A DNA stretch of 25,007 nt, from positions 1 to 25,007 of the forward strand of contig JAZQVO010000026.1 of NCBI GenBank assembly GCA_045631905.1, written 5' to 3'. Both the position numbers and the translations under genes were made by a program. Positions 7,501-14,625 of this stretch are shown piece after piece. Source of the stretch: HGM04593 sp045631905 (GTDB lineage Bacteria > Bacteroidota > Bacteroidia > Bacteroidales > Bacteroidaceae). The first letter of the stretch is position 1; the number at the start of each line of letters is the position of its first letter. The notes below the pieces were generated by a model that was not told where the DNA came from, searched no databases, and saw only the letters and a program-made list of their open reading frames with translations.

Positions 7501-10356
7501 GTCGTTCTCCTCGGCTGTAACAGTTGTGACGTTGTTGTCGGCTCCGTTGTCGCGGAGTATGTTACCGCTGTTGCTGAATACGATGTTGTGCCATACGGGG
7601 CTTGCCTCGCTTGCATAGGTGGGAGGAAGTGCCGAAAGGGCATCGTATACGTTGGCGGGGAGGATATCTTTGAGTATCATAGGACGGTATACCATTGAGT
7701 AACCGCCGGGTGCCTCCTCGTAGAAGATACCGATGTTACCGTCGGGCAAAATGCACATTGATGAGTAGGCCGACTCTTTGTTGGAGATGGCTATCTTTGT
7801 CCAGCCATTTGAGAGCTTTGTGGGGGTGTAGTCGGCGGGGTCGTTGCTCAATACCTTGTAGAACACGGCTACGTCGCTACGGCTGTTGCCTGTGGGAACC
7901 GACTGGAAGAGTACGTTACCTATGCGCAAGGGCTCGCCGTTGGTGTCGTTTGATCCCCATTTGAGGTCGCCCACTGCGTCGGTCGATACTTCGCCTTCCC
8001 AGTAGCCTTCGCCTGTTGCCTGGTTTGTGTAACGGAACACGTTGAAGTAGCGTCCGTAACCTTTGCGACTGCTGAGGAGCACGCTACCATCGGGTAACTC
8101 CTCGCACTTGGGCTCGTTGCCATATTTTGCGGGGCAGTTGTCCCAACCGAGCTCACCAAGAACTTTCCAGCTTTCTCCGAAGTCGTCGCTGTATATTGCG
8201 TAGTTGTGGTAACGACTGCTTCCTGTTTGTACGGCCCATACTGCGCAATAGATGCGGTAGTGTGTACCTACTTTAATTTTGCTACTCTGTGCTATGCGGC
8301 CTGCGCCGATGAACATAGAACCTACATGGTGGTTGCCTTCGGCATCGTCGAAGATGGGGTAGATGTCATATGTAACCTCTTCGGGTGCGCCTGCAACCCA
8401 CTGTTTTGTGTTTTCGTTGTATTTGATGCGTATGCGCGATACACGGTTAGGGTTTTCGGGGTTTTCCTCGGTTCCTGCGCCGTAGTTACCGTTCCAGCAG
8501 AGGCGGTTACCGCAAACGCTCATAACAAGAAGCTCGTTGTTCTCGCGGTCGGCTACTATTGCGGGGTCGCCGTAACCAACTTTCCAGGTCTCGCCGTTGG
8601 TGTGTGCCTGGTGACCTTCACCGTTGGCTATTGTAACCGACTCGGTCCATGAGTAGCCGTCCCATGCTTCGCCGGCGGCTGTGCTGTGACGCATCACAAG
8701 GTCTACATCGCCGTTACCTATGTCGCCACCGCAGGGGCGGAAGTCGTTTATCGCAAATACATAGCCGTTGGCTGTGGTTGCGATGGCGGGTATGCGGTAG
8801 GGGTGACCGTTGGGGCCGGGTGAGTAGTAGAGGTATTGGTAGAGATTGTTTCTATCGACTGCAATGTTTATATCTACTGTGAGACCACCTGCGGGCAGTG
8901 TCTGCTCGTTGATTGAGGTGGTTCCGTTGATATCCATTGTCCAGCCGTGGCACATGAAGCCTGTTGAGATGCCGAAAACTGCACCCTCGGGCAAGTAGCA
9001 TACTTTTGATGCGGGTATGTTGCTCTTTTCGAGCATGGTTTTGCTCTGTGTGCCGTCGATGTTGATAGAGAGCTCGCCTATCTTGTAGTTTTGCTCGTAT
9101 CCGCCCTCCAACTGTGTGTTGTAGTTGAGTGTCAGGGCTTTGTCGGTGGCAATCCTCTTGAACATCCATTTTGAACCGCCGTCGGTTATGTCGTACAACT
9201 TTATGTCATTGCCGTTACCACCGTGCATGTTAAAACTCTGAGCTGTGTTTGCGGTGGGGCAGATGCCGTAGCAGCCATCGTTGCTCTTTACAAGGCATAG
9301 CTCGGTGCCCTCGGCTGTAAGGGTTGCGGGAGAGTTCTGACCTGTGCCGGAAAGTGTTATGGCAAGGTTGTTGCCTGCTGTACGGCTGTACATCTTGAAC
9401 GAGCTTTCATTACCTACAAGGTACCATATCTCGTTCTCGCTGTATGCGCTTACACCGCTGTTGATGGTTTTACCGCTGTAATTGCTTGCGCTGTTCATCT
9501 TAACGGTATAGCTCTTATCGCGGCTGTTGTATACCTTAACAGGAACGGGGTTTTCGAGGCTCTCAGAGAAGATGTCGAGTGCGAAACGTGCCTCGATGCT
9601 TGCACTCTCGTCGAGTGAGTTGATTGTGTAGCTTGTACCCAAGTTATCCTCGCCGTTGAAGAATCCCTCGAATTTGTAGGGGTTGCTTGTTGTTGCGGTG
9701 AGGGTGGTGGGGAGGGCGATGATATTTGCCCATGTTGTGTAGGGGAGTGTTACGGCTTTACCGTTTACTTTCAAAGTGCCTACACCTGCGATGTTGCCGG
9801 TAACTCTGAGGCTGTTGCCGCTGGGCTCGACATACTCAACAAATACATAGTCGGTGCACCAGTCGCTGCTGGTTTGGTTGTAGGTGCTTGTTGCTTGGTT
9901 GAAGCTTGTGCCATCGTTCTTTGTTACCAAATATCGTCCGGCGTTGTCCGACCATATGGTTGTTCCCTCGTGGTTGGCATTGGCCTTGCCAAGAGTGAAG
10001 TTATAGGCCGAACCTGCGAGTTCCTTATGTGCAAGGTACTTTGTGTTGTCACCTACATTCTGGAATGTGTACTTACCGTCGGTAACGGTACATGTCCACA
10101 CATAATTGTCGCTTAACTCGTCGGCACTAGTGCTCAAAGCAAGCGTACCGTTGTTGTTGTAGAGATAGCGATTTACATACTGGCCACCTGAATAGGTGTC
10201 GGCATAGATGTAATACTTCTTGCCGTTTTCGGGCGTACCGGTTTTGGTGTCGCCCAGTGCGGGGAGCGACGGAAGCCCAGCCCACACGATTGTAATGCTT
10301 GTTATTATAGCAAGCATGTACAAAAACGATTTTTTAATTCTCATAGGGTTAAACAT
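1519..10356 (-). CDS. Giant secreted GH33 sialidase - GH95 alpha-L-fucosidase fusion
   Basis: This is one uninterrupted 2945-residue frame. Layout by residue: signal peptide 1-35; beta-trefoil-like modules about 45-175 and 270-400; GH33 sialidase about 508-905; three similar trefoil-like repeats at 920-1045, 1063-1194 and 1206-1335; GH95 fucosidase about 1360-2130; discoidin/F5-8C-like domain 2160-2325; FIVAR-like helices 2333-2385 and 2550-2615; trefoil-like modules 2385-2540 and 2618-2745; a beta domain 2755-2890; and a C-terminal tail 2890-2945 (EEIYDLQGRKV, PGMYIINGK) like type IX secretion sorting domains. In GH33 I see YRIP (Arg521), an Asp box SDDFGESW (723-730), Arg764, Arg826 and Tyr879. 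In GH95 I see HANINVQMNYWP (Asn1693, Asn1695), SPE (Glu1819) and FQIDGNFG (Asp2012), matching the known catalytic residues of the family. The likely role is release of terminal sialic acid and fucose from mucin or milk glycans outside the cell. Met5 is an alternative start. Confidence 0.93.
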   Translation of the reverse strand: MFNPMRIKKSFLYMLAIITSITIVWAGLPSLPALGDTKTGTPENGKKYYIYADTYSGGQYVNRYLYNNNGTLALSTSADELSDNYVWTCTVTDGKYTFQNVGDNTKYLAHKELAGSAYNFTLGKANANHEGTTIWSDNAGRYLVTKNDGTSFNQATSTYNQTSSDWCTDYVFVEYVEPSGNSLRVTGNIAGVGTLKVNGKAVTLPYTTWANIIALPTTLTATTSNPYKFEGFFNGEDNLGTSYTINSLDESASIEARFALDIFSESLENPVPVKVYNSRDKSYTVKMNSASNYSGKTINSGVSAYSENEIWYLVGNESSFKMYSRTAGNNLAITLSGTGQNSPATLTAEGTELCLVKSNDGCYGICPTANTAQSFNMHGGNGNDIKLYDITDGGSKWMFKRIATDKALTLNYNTQLEGGYEQNYKIGELSINIDGTQSKTMLEKSNIPASKVCYLPEGAVFGISTGFMCHGWTMDINGTTSINEQTLPAGGLTVDINIAVDRNNLYQYLYYSPGPNGHPYRIPAIATTANGYVFAINDFRPCGGDIGNGDVDLVMRHSTAAGEAWDGYSWTESVTIANGEGHQAHTNGETWKVGYGDPAIVADRENNELLVMSVCGNRLCWNGNYGAGTEENPENPNRVSRIRIKYNENTKQWVAGAPEEVTYDIYPIFDDAEGNHHVGSMFIGAGRIAQSSKIKVGTHYRIYCAVWAVQTGSSRYHNYAIYSDDFGESWKVLGELGWDNCPAKYGNEPKCEELPDGSVLLSSRKGYGRYFNVFRYTNQATGEGYWEGEVSTDAVGDLKWGSNDTNGEPLRIGNVLFQSVPTGNSRSDVAVFYKVLSNDPADYTPTKLSNGWTKIAISNKESAYSSMCILPDGNIGIFYEEAPGGYSMVYRPMILKDILPANVYDALSALPPTYASEASPVWHNIVFSNSGNILRDNGADNNVTTVTAEENDACMWNIVGTREQFYLVSKLGNYLAYDATNNRYKTTSDKAQKTALTLKENVKGSWEIMRKGAKKSMSELNASRSVGNEVADAKIKGTGNQVIFNDLTPAPVDPDIFSTEEEPAYYQVVFQNGSWALTDKGAGNNVLTAAKADGADQLWQLVGTPEAFYIKSKNGNYLANKTENGTIFYYTTDATADKTMFNTFKTGNSNYSGAYEIQRKGATQCMNMYQGAGANKKISEWNVGDGGNPVKFISEPPYPRFSTADSEYYYFIQFGNGEAVIQDMGVDSNVLTKGITAEAASQLWKFTGTKDNCQIINKNGNYLIYTDSRIKTSTTADERGFKIVATGNNNYAGMFELQHLSSSSTAFNMNGGAGKNKEIALYTSNDSGNPLQFVKEEDVQNAYIPTEFSIAESGATAPAEKLTMWYTKPATATGVSNTWMEYSLPLGNGQLGASLFGGVARDEILINEKTLWSGGPNEYGYYLPFGSVYIDDISGNFTTDDTKPVKNYYRDLNLNTATGTVTYEDNNGVKYTRQYIASNPDNVVMTKITASQPGKLSFRISMESGKPTVNATTTYNQGYAQFSGKLQTLSYNATMKVVATGGYTSTGADGIIVEEADEVTVIITASTDFVGNQVSHINGRAEYLPTDNKAIVDAADKRGWNTVYAEHVADHQKFFTRVNFEIDGSVNNLPTNELIDEYNRASGTRNLMLEQLYYNYGRYLSIASSRGADLPNNLQGIWNNTCTPPWHSDIHANINVQMNYWPVSAGNLSEMYEPFLNYIINEAAQPEWQNRATIAGETRGWTCLTENNIFGGISGFAPNYVIANAWYVTHMWQHYRYTLDKEYLAKAFPAMKGAALFWADRMELATDGTYECPNEYSPEHGPGSEDGVAHAQQIAWEAIDNTIKAADVLGGVEAGIIADEDYALLKDRLEKMDKGLATEVYNGEWGNTYNGVATGDTILREWKYTSTFATGKNIERAHRHMSHLMALFPFGQLTPASKFFEPAINSMKLRGDESTGWSMGWKINLWARALMADRSHAILRKALKHSTSYDTDQSRGGIYYNLFDSHAPFQIDGNFGATSGINEMLLQSHTDVIDILPALPTEWSKGHIKGLKAIGNFTVDIMWEGNQARKVTIINNEGQPCYVKCANISGASVTVNGTATTIGEEKTVNNLKCYQIASNKGDKIVIDLSNAVQSDKSALATLITETEELINNCLDYYGTEVALQTTDPEGAYYISTNADHNAYNSNKDGQGIAGLVDGNPETFLHTNWNNGVTAITEPHRIDVNLGTDNETSSFIFKYATRKAQTDFPKTIEIYGKHNGEYELIKTVTDLPVGNSSETKYYKSPVINSENSYSEIRFVVTATNSGKTANGLIFFHMAEFDFIPRTAEPVNNYPNAVNVPASIEKAKTEVTNAQASLNATQTAAEYNASLKALQTAYDELVAAIESGSLPVLVTTDTNNPLIYKIGIGRANYAESVLEYDLLNTNMISVANYNGNKFQAWYFTKGSTDGKVYIHPYVGGGDVLSAKSTSNAPAAVWSAVKGEETHQEWTISVVNSDNGTYNIKAGDGSNYFSNNGGYTNKMGFWSGSPSSDGGSLFTFARIEQEGGIWENTLSAYKERVPFETVPEGTAVGSYADGTEYNDAYETAVSTLADEYSVESTYQAAYLALRHAKENLKLIMPSADKFYLLRCKYENRYLYTNADNKMQFDPSTDKTSSRAVWQFEAGNAQGTYKMKSMHTQNYVQAIVSGQQVALGETGADVIIAESTKANGAMTFTIDGNLGLHANGSSNTVIGWGNTADSNHYFFEEITDPETIKHIVAVQGVGYSTLKLGYPVVIPENVKAYTISETIENSAMLSELTDYIPANTAVIIEAGQGSYNFYYTNNEVDEADNMLDGTLYNKVITPAANETYYILGVGNNSEVGLYQPLLEEAEGTAFLNNANKAYLCIPEGSKVKFFSFSIGGGTTGIEGVESDETLIEEIYDLQGRKVKEITAPGMYIINGKATIVK

Positions 10357-10393
10357 TAAAAGTTATATAAATTTAAGATATTTCCGCAATTTG

Positions 10394-10401
10394 CAAAGTA
10401 A
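10394..10401 (-). promoter_or_regulatory. Candidate -7 element of the giant glycosidase gene
   Basis: TTACTTTG on the minus strand is one mismatch from TAnnTTTG and would place transcription start about 30 bases before the ATG. The same 12 bases (TTACTTTGCAAA) occur at a similar distance before the small membrane gene at 22933-23139, which supports it. No clear TTTG box sits 19-21 bases upstream. Confidence 0.4.
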
Positions 10402-10505
10402 GTAAAAATAAATGATATATAAAGCTTTTTTTCTTTTTATTTTATAATGTGTTTTCTCTTGTGCTTCAAATTCGATACAGGAGTGTTTTTTTTGTTCTTA
10501 CTATA

Positions 10506-10537
10506 TTTGTATTTGCTTTTGATTTTTGCTATCTTCG
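10506..10537 (+). promoter_or_regulatory. Bacteroidota-type promoter of rpe
   Basis: TTTG (10506-10509), a 20-base spacer and TATCTTCG (10530-10537) fit the Bacteroides -33/-7 pattern. The predicted leader is about 40 bases. Confidence 0.65.
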
Positions 10538-10584
10538 CACTATTGAATGGTTGCGGGTTGTTTCCGCATGTAAAATTGAAGATT

Positions 10585-11235
10585 ATGAGTCAGATTATTT
10601 CGCCGTCGCTCCTGTCGGCCGATTTTGGAAATTTGAAAAAAGATTTGGATATGATTAACCGCAGTGAGGCCGACTGGCTTCACATTGATGTGATGGACGG
10701 TGTTTTTGTCCCGAATATATCGTTTGGCCCTCCCGTGCTGAAATATGTTGCGGAGTTGTGCGACAAACCGCTCGATGTGCATCTTATGGTGGTTAATCCC
10801 ATGAACTATTTGGAGGCTGTGAAGGCTCTGAATGCGCGTATAATGAATATTCATTATGAGGCATGTACGCACTTGCATCGTGCTGTGACACAAATAAAAG
10901 ATGCCGGTATGATGGCGGGTGTCACCTTGAACCCCTCTACTCCGGTGTGTATGCTCAAAGATATTATCGAGGAGCTCGACCTTGTTCTGCTCATGAGTGT
11001 GAACCCCGGCTTTGGCGGTCAGAGATTTATACCGCACACCGTGAAAAAGGTGCGTGAGTTGCGCGAACTTATCGATTCTACCGGTTCGAAGGCTGTGATA
11101 GAGGTCGACGGAGGCGTGAACACCGAGACGGGTGCGCTTTTGGCGGTGGCAGGTTCCGATGCTCTTGTGGCAGGTAATGCTGTGTTCAAGGCCGAAAATC
11201 CCGAGGGGGTTATCTCGGCTTTGCGTGCTTTGTAG
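10585..11235 (+). CDS. rpe: Ribulose-phosphate 3-epimerase
   Basis: This 216-residue cytoplasmic TIM-barrel enzyme interconverts ribulose 5-phosphate and xylulose 5-phosphate in the pentose phosphate pathway. The start MSQIISPSLLSADF was chosen because it is the conserved family N terminus. The 46 upstream in-frame residues are hydrophobic, overlap the promoter and are not real. Visible motifs include the metal-site segment WLHIDVMDGVFVPN, the metal-binding His in LDVHLMV, SVNPGFGGQ, the late Asp in EVDGGVN, and the phosphate-binding end GSDALVAGNAVF. The length is normal for the family. comEC begins 29 bases downstream, so the two are probably co-transcribed. Confidence 0.97.
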   Translation: MSQIISPSLLSADFGNLKKDLDMINRSEADWLHIDVMDGVFVPNISFGPPVLKYVAELCDKPLDVHLMVVNPMNYLEAVKALNARIMNIHYEACTHLHRAVTQIKDAGMMAGVTLNPSTPVCMLKDIIEELDLVLLMSVNPGFGGQRFIPHTVKKVRELRELIDSTGSKAVIEVDGGVNTETGALLAVAGSDALVAGNAVFKAENPEGVISALRAL

Positions 11236-11264
11236 TTTGCTCGGTTCTTCGCAAGCTTTTTGCT

Positions 11265-13379
11265 GTGCAAAATAGCGAATTTGACATAAACAGGTATCCT
11301 TTGCTGAAATTGGCGTTGCCGTTGGTGGCAGGGGTTATTATAGGGTGGCTGTGTGACATCGAGGTGTTGCACATTGCCACTCTTTTTGTTGTGTCGCTTG
11401 TCGTGCTGTCGGCCGGGCTCTTCCCGAGGGTTCCGCGTTGGCTGTTTGGTGTCGGTGTCACGGGGGTAATGCTTGCGGTGGGCCTGTTTGTGATGGGTTG
11501 TGACAAGCGGAACGAGGCGCCTGTCTGGGGCGGCGCGAAGGTTCCTTGTGAGGCTGTGCTCTTGGAGGTTCCTTACATGGGCGGAGTGACAACGTCGGTG
11601 TTGGCGCATGTTGCGGTAGACGATTCGGCGCGGAGAGAGGGGGTGCGCGGTGAGGGGCGTGTGAGGCTTTATATTGCAAATTGTGTCGAGGCCGAGGAGC
11701 TGCAGGTGGGCGAGAAGATAAGGTTCGATGCGGTGGTTAAAAACCCTGCAAACAGGGGTAACCCTGCCGAGTTTGATGTGGTGCATTATATGCGCGTGAA
11801 GGGGGTTACGGGAACGGTTTTTCTGCCTGTGGGTGCATGGCGCAGTGTCGGCTTTGCCGAAAAGGGTGTGGCTATGCTTGCTCTTGCTTTGCGTGCAAAG
11901 GTGGTGGCTATGTATGAAAAGCTTGGTTTCGAGGGTGATGAACTATCGCTTTTGTCGGCTTTTTCGGTGGGGGAGAGGCGTGGTTTTTCCGATACTCTGC
12001 GCGATGCTTATGCTAGTGCCGGGTTGAGCCACATTCTTGCTCTGTCGGGCTTGCATCTGGGCATCTTTTATATGGTGCTTCTTTTTGTATTCTCCTTCGC
12101 AGGTAATGCGCGTAGGGTGGTGGTTGTGCGTGAGCTTGTGGTTATTCTGCTTTTGTGGGCGTTTGCCTTTGTGGCAGGGTTGTCGTCATCGGTTGTGCGT
12201 GCGGCTATTTTGTTTACGCTTGTGTCGATAGGGCGTTGCTTGCGACGCGATGCTTCGTCGCTTAATTCGTTGGCTTTTGCCGGCGTTGTGATGTTGCTTT
12301 TCGAGCCTCGTCTGCTGTTTGATGTGGGCTTTCAGCTCTCCTTCTCGGCTGTGGCCGCGGTGCTTCTGTGGGTGCCTTGCGTACAGAGGTTGCTAAGGGT
12401 AGACGAGCATGGTGGTTTGTATGGTTTTTTCGCATCGCTGATGGCTGTCTCCTTGGTGGCTCAAATAGGTGTGTTGCCTTTTGTGTGGTATTATTTTGGA
12501 AGTTTCCCTGTCTACTTTTTGCTTGCCAATATTTTTGTGGTGCCTTTTGCGTCGGTGCTGATGTCGGCTGTGGTGCTTTTGTGGGTGCTCGCTTTTGCTC
12601 CCTTGTTGCAGATACCTGTTGCTTGGTTTCTCTCGATTGCGTTGAAAGGCATGAACGGCTTTGTTGAATTTGTTGCCTCGTTGCCGGGTTCTTCGCTTGT
12701 ACTGCCCGAGATTGGTGTGCCCGGTGCCTGCTTGGTTGCCTTGTCGGTTGCCCTGCTTTTTATGTCGCTTGCGAGCCGTAAAGTGTGGGTGGCGGTGTTG
12801 GTTGCTTTTGTCTCGTGTCTGGTGTTTTTGTTGAATATTTTCGCAGTCGAAAAGGTGCGCGAGGATTATATTTTGCTATTTAACAACGATAAGTTGGCGG
12901 CGGTGCTTGCCGTTACAGAGGGTGGCGATAGTTACTGCCTCTCTTCGGTCCCGAAGCTCGATGCCGACTGCTCTTGGGTGGTGGAGCCTTTTGTGGCGCG
13001 TGAGCGTTTGTCGTCACCACGTTGGGTTGGCGATGGTTTTTCTTGTGAGGGTTTCTGCTACCGCGAGGGGTTGCTCTCGTTTGCCGGGGTGAGGTTGCAG
13101 TTGTTGGCCGATGACTGCTGGCGCGAGAATAGTGTGCAACGTTCCGTAGATGCGCTTTTGCTTTGTCGTGGCTACTTGGGTGCTGTCGAGGAGCTGTTGC
13201 AGGTGTTCCCGGCACGCTGTGTTATTCTCGATGGTTCTCTGTACGAGGGTAGTCGCAGGAGGTTGATACGTGAGTGTGGCAAGGTGGGTGTCCCGTGCCT
13301 GGATATTGCGAGCGAGGGCGCTTTAAAGATAGTTGCCGGAGATGGGGATTTTTCTATTCTTCCCATGCGAGGCAGGTGA
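11265..13379 (+). CDS. comEC: ComEC/Rec2-family DNA uptake membrane protein
   Basis: This 704-residue inner-membrane protein would form the channel that carries single-stranded DNA into the cytoplasm. The N terminus (about 10-80) holds membrane segments, followed by a DUF4131-type soluble domain to about 190. The Competence domain spans about 225-510 and contains the conserved GLSHILALSGLH (253-264) and many membrane helices. Residues 530-704 occupy the place of the metallo-beta-lactamase-like domain, but no HxHxDH metal-binding motif is present. The start is GTG at 11265, because no ATG lies near the rpe stop. The gene follows rpe by 29 bases. Whether the organism is naturally competent cannot be told from this. 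Confidence 0.92.
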   Translation: MQNSEFDINRYPLLKLALPLVAGVIIGWLCDIEVLHIATLFVVSLVVLSAGLFPRVPRWLFGVGVTGVMLAVGLFVMGCDKRNEAPVWGGAKVPCEAVLLEVPYMGGVTTSVLAHVAVDDSARREGVRGEGRVRLYIANCVEAEELQVGEKIRFDAVVKNPANRGNPAEFDVVHYMRVKGVTGTVFLPVGAWRSVGFAEKGVAMLALALRAKVVAMYEKLGFEGDELSLLSAFSVGERRGFSDTLRDAYASAGLSHILALSGLHLGIFYMVLLFVFSFAGNARRVVVVRELVVILLLWAFAFVAGLSSSVVRAAILFTLVSIGRCLRRDASSLNSLAFAGVVMLLFEPRLLFDVGFQLSFSAVAAVLLWVPCVQRLLRVDEHGGLYGFFASLMAVSLVAQIGVLPFVWYYFGSFPVYFLLANIFVVPFASVLMSAVVLLWVLAFAPLLQIPVAWFLSIALKGMNGFVEFVASLPGSSLVLPEIGVPGACLVALSVALLFMSLASRKVWVAVLVAFVSCLVFLLNIFAVEKVREDYILLFNNDKLAAVLAVTEGGDSYCLSSVPKLDADCSWVVEPFVARERLSSPRWVGDGFSCEGFCYREGLLSFAGVRLQLLADDCWRENSVQRSVDALLLCRGYLGAVEELLQVFPARCVILDGSLYEGSRRRLIRECGKVGVPCLDIASEGALKIVAGDGDFSILPMRGR

Positions 13380-13402
13380 AATTCCTTTTTTGTTGCCTTT
13401 AT

Positions 13403-13434
13403 CTTGTGTGGCAGGTTGCAATTTAGTATCTTCG
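13403..13434 (+). promoter_or_regulatory. Promoter of the DHH phosphoesterase gene
   Basis: CTTG (13403-13406), a 20-base spacer and TATCTTCG (13427-13434) lie just after comEC. The predicted leader is short, about 17 bases. Confidence 0.55.
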
Positions 13435-13456
13435 CATTTAAAAAGTCAAAATTATT

Positions 13457-14491
13457 ATGCTCGATAGGCTTATCTCTGAATCGCAAATAGAGGATTTGCG
13501 AAAAATTATAGATGAAAACGGTACTTTTGTCGTGTTGGCACATAAAAACCCCGACGGTGATGCGGTGGGCTCTTCCTTGGGCTTTTTGCTCTATCTGCGC
13601 AGTTTGGGTAAAAAGGCCGACGTGGTGTTGCCCAACGCTTTTCCCGATTTTCTGGGGTGGTTGCCGGCAGTAGACGATGTTGTGGTTTACGAAAAGGCTC
13701 AAGAACGTGCCGAGGAACTTATTGCAGGGGCCGATGTTATTTTTTGTCTCGATTTTAATGCTGTTTCGCGCCTGGGTGCGATGGCCGATGCGGTAGATGC
13801 CTCAAAGGCTTCTCGTGTGCTCATAGACCATCACCTCTTCCCCGATGAGGGTTTTTTACTCTCGATATCGGTGCCCGAGGCCTGCTCGACATCGGAACTT
13901 GTGTTCCGCGCGATTTACAGGCTTTCATCGTGCGATGCGCTGACACTTGAGATGGCGCAGGCTATTTACACGGGTATGATGACCGACACGGGCTCTTTTG
14001 CCTATGCGTCGAACCGAAAGGATATTTATCTTATCGTGGCCGAACTTATAGCAAAAGGTGTTGATAAAGATGTTATATACAGGAAAGTGTTTTATAACTA
14101 CTCTGAGTCGCGTTTGAGGCTCATGGGCTTTGTGCTGTATAAAAAGTTAAAGGTGTTTGGCAAGTTGAATGCTTCGCTCATCACCCTCACTCACGAGGAG
14201 CTTATGCGGTTCAATGTGTCGAAGGGCGATACCGAGGGGCTTGTGAACATGCCGTTACAAAAGAAGGGGTTGCGGTTCTCGTGTTTCTTGCGCGAGGAGC
14301 TGCCCGGCAAGATAAATGTGTCGTTGCGCAGTGTGGGCGATTTTCCCTGCAACGAGCTTGCCGCCGAGTTTTTTAATGGTGGTGGTCACAAGAACGCATC
14401 GGGTGGCGAGGTCCTTGGAACGATGGACGAAGCTGTGGAGCGTTTCGAAAAGGCCTTGAAGGCTTATAAAAAACAACTTACCTGCGTGTGA
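13457..14491 (+). CDS. DHH/DHHA1 phosphoesterase (NrnA-like)
   Basis: This 344-residue cytoplasmic enzyme belongs to the family that includes oligoribonuclease/pAp phosphatase NrnA and the c-di-AMP or pGpG phosphodiesterases. Metal-binding motifs are complete: HKNPDGDAVGSS (His29, Asp33, Asp35), CLDFN (Asp99), IDHH (124-126) and MTDTGSF (Asp177). The DHHA1 substrate-binding part carries GGGHKNASGG (308-317). The protein has no CBS, PAS or membrane segments, so it is the stand-alone type rather than GdpP. The likely reaction is hydrolysis of short nucleotides (nanoRNA) or pAp; which one cannot be told here. It has its own promoter in the gap after comEC. Confidence 0.93.
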   Translation: MLDRLISESQIEDLRKIIDENGTFVVLAHKNPDGDAVGSSLGFLLYLRSLGKKADVVLPNAFPDFLGWLPAVDDVVVYEKAQERAEELIAGADVIFCLDFNAVSRLGAMADAVDASKASRVLIDHHLFPDEGFLLSISVPEACSTSELVFRAIYRLSSCDALTLEMAQAIYTGMMTDTGSFAYASNRKDIYLIVAELIAKGVDKDVIYRKVFYNYSESRLRLMGFVLYKKLKVFGKLNASLITLTHEELMRFNVSKGDTEGLVNMPLQKKGLRFSCFLREELPGKINVSLRSVGDFPCNELAAEFFNGGGHKNASGGEVLGTMDEAVERFEKALKAYKKQLTCV

Positions 14492-14546
14492 AGTTTTGTG
14501 TGCGAAAATAAATAATACTTAAACGATGTTCTTTTTTTAAAATTGT

Positions 14547-14577
14547 TTTGTATTTTCGTAACGAATTTGTATTTTTG
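14547..14577 (+). promoter_or_regulatory. Promoter of the DUF4827 lipoprotein gene
   Basis: TTTG (14547-14550), a 19-base spacer and TATTTTTG (14570-14577) exactly match the Bacteroides -33/-7 consensus. The predicted leader is about 40 bases. Confidence 0.7.
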
Positions 14578-14625
14578 AATGATTTTGAGGTTTTTACAAC
14601 CCGTAAATTACGAACCGAACTAATA

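Noticed and set aside
10447..10584. 46-residue N-terminal extension of rpe
   Set aside because: It spans the rpe promoter and the family N terminus begins at MSQIISPS.
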